From assembly GCA_035518775.1 (NCBI GenBank), contig DATIXH010000298.1, positions 1 through 9,429 on the forward strand: 9,429 nucleotides of DNA, given 5' to 3'. Source of the DNA: JBGPEQ01 sp035518775. Its GTDB lineage: Bacteria > Pseudomonadota > Alphaproteobacteria > Dongiales > Dongiaceae. Numbering within the stretch: position 1 is the stretch's first letter; the number at the start of each line of letters is the position of its first letter. Shown one piece after another: positions 1 through 5,917 of the stretch. The notes under the pieces were generated by a model that was not told the DNA's origin, did no database searches, and worked only from the letters and a program-made list of their open reading frames with translations. Position numbers and translations under genes: made by a program.

Positions 1-3
1 CTA

Positions 4-26
4 GCGCCGGGCCTATGCTCCGGCGC
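4..26. repeat. Perfect 7-bp inverted repeat at left edge
   Basis: GCGCCGG (4-10) pairs exactly with CCGGCGC (20-26) around a 9-nt loop. It ends exactly where repeat copy A begins (27). It could be the tail hairpin of a gene outside the window or part of the repeat element. No T-run follows on either strand within view, so it is not called a terminator. Confidence 0.5.
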
Positions 27-173
27 CACGAAGACGCCCGACCCCGCCCGATTTCGACAGCGCCCGCGCAATTTTCCCGGTGCGGACTATAGCAACCGCC
101 GCCAAGGGCTCGGAAACCATATGCCGCACCCAGCTATGGGAAGGGAAGGGGACGAGCCATTCGCTGAACGTGG
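27..173 (+). repeat. Dispersed imperfect direct repeat, copy A
   Basis: This segment aligns in the same orientation with 7016-7143. Shared blocks, in order, are CACGAAGAC (27-35), GACCCCGCCC (40-49) followed after one extra G by ATTTCGACAGCGCC (51-64), ACTATAG (86-92), GAAA with a nearby ATAT (113-122), and a purine-rich block around GGAAGGGGA, CGAGC, ATTCG and CTGAAC (139-169). Copy A has a small insertion after position 35 relative to copy B. Neither copy keeps an open frame in common, so it is more likely a non-coding interspersed repeat than a gene remnant. Its family was not recognised. Confidence 0.7.
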
Positions 174-320
174 GGAATCAGGCGCTACCGACCGGATCTG
201 GCCAATGCCATACCCGGAATCCGCTGCCGCGTCGCGGCCGCGGGACGTGCGGCAGCTGCCCCGGACTCCTATTGGAAGTCCAATTCACCGCGACGGGCCG
301 GGCGCAGGCGGCAGCGAGCG

Positions 321-350
321 AAAATATGACGGCGGATCGCTCCTCGATCC
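321..350 (-). terminator. Possible weak intrinsic terminator of the porin gene
   Basis: Read on the minus strand, GGATCG, a 5-nt loop and CGATCC form a perfect 6-bp hairpin (350 to 334) that begins 7 nt after the porin stop codon. It is followed about 6 to 10 nt later by an ATATTTT stretch (327-321). The stem is short and the T-run is displaced, so the call is tentative. Confidence 0.35.
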
Positions 351-356
351 CCCGTA

Positions 357-1487
357 TCAGAAGCTGATGTAGGTCCCGAGGCCGACCGCCAATCCCTCGT
401 AGTCCGGGCCGGCGGCGTCGCGGCTGCGGTAGCGGGAGTATTCGACGACCCCGTCGACCGAGATGCCCTCTGCCAGCTCGTAGGAGGCGGTCAGAGAGAA
501 GATGTCGTGGTCGGCATTGAAGGGGCCCACGTCATTGTTGCCGACGGCCTTCTCGTAGTCGCCGTGGGTCCAGCCGAACGCGACCGTCCAGACATCCCAG
601 TTGTACTTGGCGCCGGCGCCATAGACCCATTGGTCAGCGCTCGTCTCGCCGAAGTTCTCCCGCCACTCCGAGGCCACGCCGATCGTGAACCCGGCGAAGC
701 CTACTTGCGCATAGGCGTTGTAGCTGCTGGCAGGATCGACGTTGTTCGGGTTGACCTCCTTGAGAAAGCTGTGCGTCAGGCCGCCGCCGACCACCAGATT
801 GACGTTATTGAAGTCGTGCTGGAAGGTCGCGCCGGCGGACAGGTTCTCCGAGTTCTGCTCGTCGTCGTTCTTCAGCCGGGTGCCCACACCGTCCACGAAG
901 TTGCGGGTGTCCTCGGTGTTGTCGGGCGTGAACGAGGCGACGAACTGAAAGCCCCCGAAAACCGGGCTGAAGTAGACCACCTTGGTCGAATTGTCGTCGA
1001 GGCCGTAGCAAGTGCCGTTCGTGCCGGCATAGCCGGCGGCGCCGGCATTCGAGAAGTTGAAGTTTGGGCTGTCGGCGCCGAACAGCTCGGAGGCGCTGGG
1101 CACGAGATAGCAGAGCTGTGCGTAGGCCTCCTCCAGGTCGCCGAACCGGATCTCGCCGAAGCCGCCACTGAAGTAGGCATAGACCTTGTCGATCTGGTCG
1201 TCCTCCTCCGTCTGCCCTTCCAGCCGGATCAGCGCGCCGACGGTGAGGCCGTTGTCGAGCGTCGCCTCGCCCGAGAAGTCGACCTCGACGTCCTGCTTGA
1301 AGACGTAGTTGCGGACGCCGCTGTCGACGATGCCTGAAGATGCGCTGAAATCCTCGCCGAAGACGACGCCGGCCGTCGCCATGTAGCGGCCGCTGATCTC
1401 CAACTCGACGCCGTCGGCCGCCGCCGCAGTGCCGCACGCCATCCCGGCGGCGACCAGCGCCGTCGAGCCCAAGAGCACTCTCTTCAT
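357..1487 (-). CDS. Outer-membrane porin (general diffusion type)
   Basis: This encodes a 376-residue predicted outer-membrane porin that would let small hydrophilic solutes cross the outer membrane. A signal peptide covers about residues 1-24 (positive start, hydrophobic core, Ala-rich cleavage region ahead of Asp25). The mature chain is acidic, rich in Gly, Asn and aromatic residues, and shows alternating beta-strand patterns. It contains the porin-like motif GGFGEIRFGDLEEAYAQL (about 108-125), which leads into the constriction loop, and it ends in Phe, the usual outer-membrane assembly signal. Length fits the alphaproteobacterial Porin_4/gram-negative porin group. The start is supported by a strong GAGGGGGAA ribosome binding site 5 nt upstream (1493-1501). 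Two cysteines (C126, C160) bracket the predicted loop 3 region and could form a disulfide. Substrate specificity cannot be read from the sequence. It sits 164 bp downstream of the binding-protein gene in the same direction, and a functional link is possible but unproven. Confidence 0.9.
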   Translation of the reverse strand: MKRVLLGSTALVAAGMACGTAAAADGVELEISGRYMATAGVVFGEDFSASSGIVDSGVRNYVFKQDVEVDFSGEATLDNGLTVGALIRLEGQTEEDDQIDKVYAYFSGGFGEIRFGDLEEAYAQLCYLVPSASELFGADSPNFNFSNAGAAGYAGTNGTCYGLDDNSTKVVYFSPVFGGFQFVASFTPDNTEDTRNFVDGVGTRLKNDDEQNSENLSAGATFQHDFNNVNLVVGGGLTHSFLKEVNPNNVDPASSYNAYAQVGFAGFTIGVASEWRENFGETSADQWVYGAGAKYNWDVWTVAFGWTHGDYEKAVGNNDVGPFNADHDIFSLTASYELAEGISVDGVVEYSRYRSRDAAGPDYEGLAVGLGTYISF

Positions 1488-1567
1488 GGATCTTCCCCCT
1501 CGTTATGCGCCGCGCCCCGGACCTGACAGAGTTCCGACCTCCTCCGGAGTGCTGGCGCCGTCCAACT

Positions 1568-1603
1568 CATTCGCCGTCAGTGTTTGCAGTCACCTCCTGT
1601 CAA
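1568..1603 (-). promoter_or_regulatory. Possible porin promoter: -35-like TTGACA
   Basis: A perfect TTGACA hexamer lies on the minus strand at 1603-1598, about 110 bp upstream of the porin start. No good -10 box is visible 16-18 nt downstream. The gap of 164 bp after the upstream gene and the porin's own strong ribosome binding site suggest independent transcription. Tentative. Confidence 0.22.
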
Positions 1604-1651
1604 TGGTCATCGGCGGCAGCCGTCGGCTTCGGGGCGCGGCGCGCCATCTCG

Positions 1652-2878
1652 TCATTGGGCGGGCTTCTTCAGCTTGCAGGTCGTCTCCGGGCGGTCGACG
1701 CCGAGCGTATCGAGCTCGCTGAACTCGTGGAGGAAACCCTCCTGCGGCGACACCGAGACGATGGTGCGAGGGCCGGCGAGCAGGATCGGCTGTCGGAGCT
1801 GGCCATCCCAATCACGGAAGGTGAGCTTCTGGCCCTTGAAGCCGGCGACGTTGAAGTCAGGCCCGCGGATGTAGGCGTTGATGCTTGCGTAGTCGAACTT
1901 GTTGATGCGCGTCGTCACCTCGGAGATGCTGCGCACGGCCAGCCACGCCGCGTAGTCCCGCTCGGTCATGGGACGTCCGGCAAACTTCGCGAACCGGCTC
2001 TGCATCTGCATGGACGCCCATTGCTCGAAGCTCGGGTGCCAGGTCACGGCCACCAGGCCGTGCGTTCCCATGACCGGGCGGGCATCCCAGGTGCGATACT
2101 GCAGGTATTCCCCGAAGGCATCGCGCTCGTCGGCGACGACCAAGACGTCGTAGCTGCCCACCCCCTGCGTGAAGGCCGGTATCTGCTTCTGGATCTCCGC
2201 ATAACCGGTGTCCGTCCGCCGCGCGCCTGGTGTCGCGTCGAAGACGCGCTCATCGACGATGGTGGCGCTGAAGCGATCGGCGGCACGGCGGATCGCCGCT
2301 GCGAACTGCTTGTCGGCATCGTCGATGCCCACGATGAGAAGCCAGTTGTACCAGCGCTTCCAGCGCAGATACTGCGCCAGCGCGTCGGCCAGCATGTCGT
2401 AGCTCGGCGCGACATGCAGGATGTTGGCCCGGCACTGCTCGCCGCGCAGCGCGTCGTCCTTGGCGCGCGTATTGAAGATCAGCGTATCGCGCGCCTCCGG
2501 AAGATCGGCGATCGCCAGCAACTGCGCCGCAGGCAGATCGGCGACGAAGAACTTCTGGCCCTCGGCGAGCAGCGTACGGAACGCGGCGACCACGTCGCCG
2601 CCTTCGGGGACCACGGCTTCGTCGAGGACGAACTTCTGCTTCGTGAACTGGCCGGTGGTGTTGTTGTCGATGATGCCGATCCGCGCCCCCAGCAGCCCCT
2701 CGTCCGTCGTGGGCGGATCGACCAGGGAGAGCGGCCGCAGCTCCTTCACCTTTTGCGTGATATAGGCCATCGAGATCGTCGTCACGTCCGCAGGCGCGCT
2801 TTGCGCTGCCGCCGACCCGGCGGCGCTCAGCAGGATGACGATGAAAGCGAACAGGCAGCGCAGCTCGGCAAAAAACAT
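1652..2878 (-). CDS. Periplasmic ABC-type substrate-binding protein, PQQ-dependent alcohol dehydrogenase system (TIGR03863-like)
   Basis: This encodes a 408-residue exported protein. A signal peptide covers about residues 1-25 (hydrophobic core, then AGSAAA before Gln26). There is no lipobox cysteine at the cleavage site, so it should be a soluble periplasmic protein. The body has the type I periplasmic-binding fold pattern of the branched-chain amino-acid/Leu-Ile-Val receptor superfamily. DNNTTG at 71-76 and the Trp/Tyr-rich stretch at 173-179 match my recollection of the family annotated as the substrate-binding protein of PQQ-dependent alcohol dehydrogenase clusters. Its ligand is unknown. 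In other genomes it travels with a dedicated ABC ATPase and permease, neither of which is present here. Cysteines C149 and C401 are the only ones in the mature chain. The start is the first ATG of the frame and gives an intact signal peptide; the ribosome binding site upstream is poor. Expression probably comes from the AT-rich region upstream. Confidence 0.83.
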   Translation of the reverse strand: MFFAELRCLFAFIVILLSAAGSAAAQSAPADVTTISMAYITQKVKELRPLSLVDPPTTDEGLLGARIGIIDNNTTGQFTKQKFVLDEAVVPEGGDVVAAFRTLLAEGQKFFVADLPAAQLLAIADLPEARDTLIFNTRAKDDALRGEQCRANILHVAPSYDMLADALAQYLRWKRWYNWLLIVGIDDADKQFAAAIRRAADRFSATIVDERVFDATPGARRTDTGYAEIQKQIPAFTQGVGSYDVLVVADERDAFGEYLQYRTWDARPVMGTHGLVAVTWHPSFEQWASMQMQSRFAKFAGRPMTERDYAAWLAVRSISEVTTRINKFDYASINAYIRGPDFNVAGFKGQKLTFRDWDGQLRQPILLAGPRTIVSVSPQEGFLHEFSELDTLGVDRPETTCKLKKPAQ

Positions 2879-3009
2879 GTGTTCGCGTCCGCGGCGTGAG
2901 TGTTCCCGGTCGACAAATGCTCCGGCGGTCGCGGAAGGCGAGAGATCGCCGGCTCGCGCCGCAGCTTAGCAAGGTTCGTCGTGAGTTTTGCGGGACAACT
3001 CGTCACATC

Positions 3010-3074
3010 TCCAGAGATTTACTTAGAATATGAAGAATAGGACGATATACATATATACAAGGGATGAATATCTC
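3010..3074. promoter_or_regulatory. AT-rich pocket, candidate promoter/upstream region of the binding-protein gene
   Basis: Counted by eye, this 65-bp stretch is about 31% GC inside a GC-rich window. It includes an alternating TATA-type run (GATATACATATATAC, 3043-3057). It lies 132-196 bp upstream of the binding-protein start. Easily melted, bendable DNA of this kind is typical of promoters, upstream activating regions or nucleoid-protein binding sites. No confident -35/-10 pair could be fixed. Confidence 0.4.
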
Positions 3075-3121
3075 GAAAGATCGGGAACACTTCTATTGTC
3101 AGGCGGGAAAACCACCCTAAG

Positions 3122-3231
3122 CACCCTCACCCTACCCCTCTCCCGCAGGCGGGAGAGGGGACTCGAATGAGCGACCCGCTCCGCCAGTGTCCCCTCTCCC
3201 GCGCGAGCGGGAGAGGGATAGGGTGAGGGTG
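3122..3231. repeat. REP/MITE-like palindromic element with 25-bp terminal inverted repeats
   Basis: The left arm (3122-3146) and right arm (3207-3231) are inverted copies that match at 24 of 25 positions. Each arm also belongs to its own hairpin. In the first, CCCCTCTCCCGC (3135-3146) pairs perfectly with 3149-3160 over a 2-nt loop. In the second, 3192-3202 pairs with 3207-3217 over a GCGA loop. About 30 bp of unique sequence separates the hairpins. After the right arm one more GAGGGT unit extends the tail to 3237. This double-hairpin layout is that of the short intergenic palindromes common in Proteobacteria, often moved in trans and often at the 3' ends of genes. Here it lies 45 nt past the regulator stop codon and may also act as a transcript end or mRNA stabiliser. 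Confidence 0.85.
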
Positions 3232-3275
3232 AGGGTGAATCGCGCAGTCTGGTTGTAGATGGATGATGGGTGCGG

Positions 3276-3941
3276 CTATCGGAACTCGTCGGGAGGCGCC
3301 GGCCCGTCGATGGCGCCGCCGTCGCTGATGCCATAGAGGACGGCGATGCGGATAAGCTCGGCGATCCGGTCGACGCCGAGCTTGGCCTTGATCTGCGTGC
3401 AATTGTTGGCGACGGTTTTGTAGCTGACGCCGACGATGTCCGCTATCTGCGAGAGGCTGTGACCCTCGCCCAGGAGCCGGAGGATTTCCAGGTCTCGGCG
3501 TGATAGATCCTTGAGGGCGTGCGCCGGCGTCCGAACGTTCAGAATGGCGAGCTCCTGCGCGATAGCCTGCTCGATGTAGCTGCGTCCGCTGCCGACGCGC
3601 CGGATCGCTTCGAGTATCTCCTCAGGCGGCGCGTTCTTGCTGACGTATCCCGTGGCGCCGGCCTGCAGGGCACGCGTCACGTAGACCGCATTGTCGTGCA
3701 TCGTGAAGACAAGAACTTTCGCAGCCGGCTCCTCGAGCTTCAGCCGGCTGATGATCTCGAGTCCGCCGATGCCTGGAAGGTTCAGATCCAGCATCACGAT
3801 ATCCGGGTGATAGTCCCGGACGAGCGCCAAAGCCTCCTTGCCGGTCGTCGCATCGCGCACTTCGATTTCCGAGTGCGCGCTCAGCAGGCGACGCAGCCCG
3901 GCACGGACAATGGGGTGATCATCGACGATGAGGACTCTCAT
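3276..3941 (-). CDS. Two-component response regulator, NarL/FixJ (LuxR) type
   Basis: This encodes a 221-residue regulator. The N-terminal receiver domain (about 1-118) has the acidic pair D7-D8, the phospho-acceptor D52 in the MLDLNLPG context, T80 and K102, so all catalytic switch residues are present. A LuxR-type helix-turn-helix follows (about 146-208), with LSRRDLEILRLL and a recognition region around GVSYKTVANNCTQIKAKLGV. The VANN variant of the recognition helix is, as I recall, shared with regulators of methanol/alcohol oxidation such as MoxX-type proteins; this recollection was not checked. The start at 3941 is chosen because it gives the canonical MRVLIVDDHP and makes a 4-bp ATGA overlap with the kinase stop; the longer frame would add 17 untypical residues. 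It is the cognate partner of the adjacent kinase. Likely targets, by inference, are the divergent 5553 operon, the binding-protein gene or a dehydrogenase gene outside the window. Confidence 0.93.
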   Translation of the reverse strand: MRVLIVDDHPIVRAGLRRLLSAHSEIEVRDATTGKEALALVRDYHPDIVMLDLNLPGIGGLEIISRLKLEEPAAKVLVFTMHDNAVYVTRALQAGATGYVSKNAPPEEILEAIRRVGSGRSYIEQAIAQELAILNVRTPAHALKDLSRRDLEILRLLGEGHSLSQIADIVGVSYKTVANNCTQIKAKLGVDRIAELIRIAVLYGISDGGAIDGPAPPDEFR

Positions 3942-5320
3942 GGCGCAGCCGCCCGAACGTGGCCATCGATCCGCGGCTGCTCCGGCGGACACGGCAGCAC
4001 GGCGCGGACCGAGAGGCCGCCGCCCTGCTTGTTGATGAGGGTCAGGTGGCCGCCGACATTGGCGACGCGCTCGGTCATCCCGACCAGCCCGAGGCCGACA
4101 GGGGACGCTTCACTCATGCCTTGCCCGTCGTCGGTCACGTCTATCACCACCGCCTCGCGATCCTCTCCCGGAACTTGCGAAAGCATCAGGGAAATACTGA
4201 TCTCCTTCGGCTTTCCATGCCGCACGGCATTGCTGACGCATTCCTGCACGATGCGATAGAGCGTGATGTCGGCGGTCTCGCTCACCCGTTCGCATTCGGG
4301 CGCAATATTCACGCGGTAGTCTATCTCCGGATTCCGCCGCCGCCAGAACTCGACCATGTTGCCGATCGCCTCGGTCAACCCGATCTCGGCAAGCCCCGAC
4401 CGTCGCAGGCGACCGAGCATGCCCTTCACCTGCCGTTGCATATGACTGACGGCGTCGCTGATCGACTGCACGTGATCCGCGATTTCCGCCACGCGGCCCT
4501 CCTTCAGGAGCCGCGAGATATTCGCGACATCCACATTGACCGCAAAGAGGAACGGACCGACTTCGTCGTGCAAGTCGCGCGCCAGCTCGCGCCGCTCCTG
4601 CTCCTGAAGCGTCAACAGTTGCTCGTTGAGGCTGCGGTTGCCTTCATCCATCCCGGCGAGCTGTGCCGCCATGCGATTGAAGCTGTCCCGCAGGCGGGCC
4701 AGCTCAGGAGCCAGGTTTTCGGTAAAGCGCGTGCCGTAGTCGCCGTCCCCCACCTTCTGCAGGGCCACGGCCATGCGGTCGAGCGGCCGAAGCGCCCGGC
4801 CGGTGAACAGATAGATCAGCAGGATGGTCTGCCCGCAGAAGAGGGCCAACACGACCAGGCTCTCGCAGAACTCGGTCCAGACCTCGAGAATCTCGTTATG
4901 CGGGTCTGCCTCGATGGCGATGGTGCCATCCAGACGGCCATGGAGGTCGACCGCGACGTGCGCATCCGTCGCCCCGCCGACAGCGATCAACCTCATGAAC
5001 CAGCCGGGGACGCTGCCGAACGGAGACCTCTCCTCGGTCGGCGCGGCGGTGACGGTGTCGTTGCCGCCCGTCAGGGTCACGCGCAGGTGACGATTGCCGT
5101 CGAAGGAAGATACCAGATTGCGGAGGTCGCGCTGCGGATCGTTCGAGGTCTCCAGGTCGACGAGGCCATGCTCCACCGCCTGACGCCCGACCAGGAGCGC
5201 GGCGGCCATCTCGGTCGAGACCGACCGCGACGCGATCAACGAAACGATCGCGCCTCCGAGCGCCAGACTGACGAAGAACGCCAACGCCACCAGTCCGATA
5301 AGGCGCACTCGCAATGACAT
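3938..5320 (-). CDS. Membrane sensor histidine kinase, NarL-family, MoxY-like
   Basis: This encodes a 460-residue kinase. Order: first transmembrane helix (about 7-30); a ~120-residue periplasmic domain resembling the LapD/MoxY N-terminal type; second transmembrane helix (about 153-172) containing C152 and C162; HAMP linker (about 173-225); coiled-coil entry; HisKA_3 dimerisation/phosphoacceptor segment with H251 in LARDLHDEVGP; and a HATPase with N box QECVSNAVRHGK (N364), G1 DVTDDGQGM (394-402) and G2 GLGLVGMTER (409-418). All catalytic motifs are intact. It should autophosphorylate on H251 in response to a periplasmic or membrane cue and pass phosphate to D52 of the coupled regulator. MoxY of Paracoccus controls methanol dehydrogenase, so an alcohol or redox signal is a reasonable inference. 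A GGAAGG ribosome binding site sits 10 nt before the ATG. Confidence 0.92.
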   Translation of the reverse strand: MSLRVRLIGLVALAFFVSLALGGAIVSLIASRSVSTEMAAALLVGRQAVEHGLVDLETSNDPQRDLRNLVSSFDGNRHLRVTLTGGNDTVTAAPTEERSPFGSVPGWFMRLIAVGGATDAHVAVDLHGRLDGTIAIEADPHNEILEVWTEFCESLVVLALFCGQTILLIYLFTGRALRPLDRMAVALQKVGDGDYGTRFTENLAPELARLRDSFNRMAAQLAGMDEGNRSLNEQLLTLQEQERRELARDLHDEVGPFLFAVNVDVANISRLLKEGRVAEIADHVQSISDAVSHMQRQVKGMLGRLRRSGLAEIGLTEAIGNMVEFWRRRNPEIDYRVNIAPECERVSETADITLYRIVQECVSNAVRHGKPKEISISLMLSQVPGEDREAVVIDVTDDGQGMSEASPVGLGLVGMTERVANVGGHLTLINKQGGGLSVRAVLPCPPEQPRIDGHVRAAAP

Positions 5321-5552
5321 TCCAGATCAGCCTTCCCGCGGCGGGTGCAAAGAATGCCACGGGCCGGCGGCAAATGCATGCAAAGCCGCGGAGTGACATC
5401 AATCGGGAAGATTTCCCGGAGAAATCGGGCAAGTATGACATAGCCCGATCGATGGATTCCGGTGCAAATGACTGGGCGGCTGCCGCAGATCGAAGACCTC
5501 GCGCGGTTGCCGCCCTCGAGAGGAAGCGGCTGCGTCCATGGGAGGCCTGGCA
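5321..5552. promoter_or_regulatory. Divergent regulatory region between the kinase gene and the small-protein/propeller operon
   Basis: These 232 bp must carry the promoters for the minus-strand kinase-regulator pair and the plus-strand 5553 operon. Visible elements are a perfect 6-bp inverted repeat with a 3-nt spacer (CGGGAA, GAT, TTCCCG; 5404-5418) and a perfect 7-bp inverted repeat with a 12-nt spacer (ATCGGGC 5424-5430, GCCCGAT 5443-5449). The ATCGGG core recurs as a direct repeat 22 bp apart (5402 and 5424). TGCATGCA (5375-5382) is a palindrome, and TGCAAA occurs three times (5346, 5379, 5463). No confident -35/-10 pair was found. Confidence 0.5.
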
Positions 5553-5900
5553 ATGCATCGCGCGATCCTGCTCTCGTCCATCGTTCTGCTGGCGGCGTTT
5601 TCGGCTGCTGCCGCCGACAAGATGCGCTTCTGGAACCTCACGGCCGAGGAGATCGACGAGCTCTACCTGGCGCCCGCCGGCACCGACCAGTGGGGGCCCA
5701 ACCAGTGCCTCAACGACGACGACAAGTCGGTCGAGGCCGACGAGCGCCTCGACCTCAAGGACGTCAAGCCCGGCCGCTATGACGTGAAGCTGAAGGACGC
5801 GAAGGGCCGGCAATGCCTGGTGAAGAATGTGGAGGTCAAGGCCGGCGGGAAATACGCCTTCTCGATCCAGGAGAAGGAACTGAAGGACTGCACCCAGTAG
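5553..5900 (+). CDS. Small secreted protein of unknown function
   Basis: This encodes 115 residues with a clear signal peptide (about 1-21, ending SAAAA) and a mature domain of about 94 residues. I recognise the general pattern (an aromatic/Asn start, ELYLAPAGTDQWGPNQCL, then GRYDVKLKDAKGRQCLVKNVEV) as that of small periplasmic beta-rich hypothetical proteins, but I know no assigned function. Cysteines C52, C88 and C113 are conserved-looking; two may form a disulfide. The start at 5553 is preferred over an ATG 15 nt upstream because GGAGG (5541-5545) sits 7 nt before it and the signal peptide is then standard. The stop codon is 17 nt before the propeller start, so the two genes are almost certainly one operon, which suggests a periplasmic role connected with the propeller. 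Confidence 0.85.
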   Translation: MHRAILLSSIVLLAAFSAAAADKMRFWNLTAEEIDELYLAPAGTDQWGPNQCLNDDDKSVEADERLDLKDVKPGRYDVKLKDAKGRQCLVKNVEVKAGGKYAFSIQEKELKDCTQ

Positions 5901-5917
5901 CGGAACGGAGGCTCCAC

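Larger units (their letters stand above)
1..356. other. Gene-free region downstream of the porin
   Basis: No convincing gene was found. The two overlapping plus-strand frames here (about 95 and 83 codons) run through the repeat and lack a ribosome binding site, a recognisable family and a coding-like composition. The region holds a hairpin (4-26), repeat copy A (27-173), about 150 bp with no visible structure, and a hairpin next to the porin stop (334-350). Confidence 0.6.
2879..3275. other. Intergenic region between binding protein and response regulator
   Basis: No gene was found in these 397 bp. From the binding-protein side it contains small inverted repeats (GGCGA/TCGCC at 2937-2950 and GAGTT/AACTC at 2983-3001), then an AT-rich pocket (3010-3074), then the REP/MITE-like element (3122-3231). 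Both flanking genes are on the minus strand, so this region must contain the binding-protein promoter and the 3' end of the kinase-regulator transcript. A short plus-strand frame and two minus-strand frames in it run through the palindrome and are not credible genes. Confidence 0.6.

Noticed and set aside
507..1337. Long plus-strand open frame opposite the porin
   Set aside because: It lies wholly antisense to a well-supported porin, has a repetitive Val/Ala/Asp/Arg composition typical of antisense frames in GC-rich DNA, and shows no known family.
1505..2899. 464-codon plus-strand frame opposite the binding-protein gene
   Set aside because: The minus-strand frame encodes a recognisable exported protein. 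This one is rich in Arg, Gln and Ala with no domain or signal, so it is an antisense shadow.
3959..5317. 452-codon plus-strand frame opposite the histidine kinase
   Set aside because: It mirrors the kinase codon for codon and is rich in His, Arg and Gln, with no family resemblance.
5813..5917. Upstream extension of the first propeller gene into the small-protein gene
   Set aside because: It would overlap a real gene in another frame and destroy the signal peptide. The GTG at 5918 has a good ribosome binding site.
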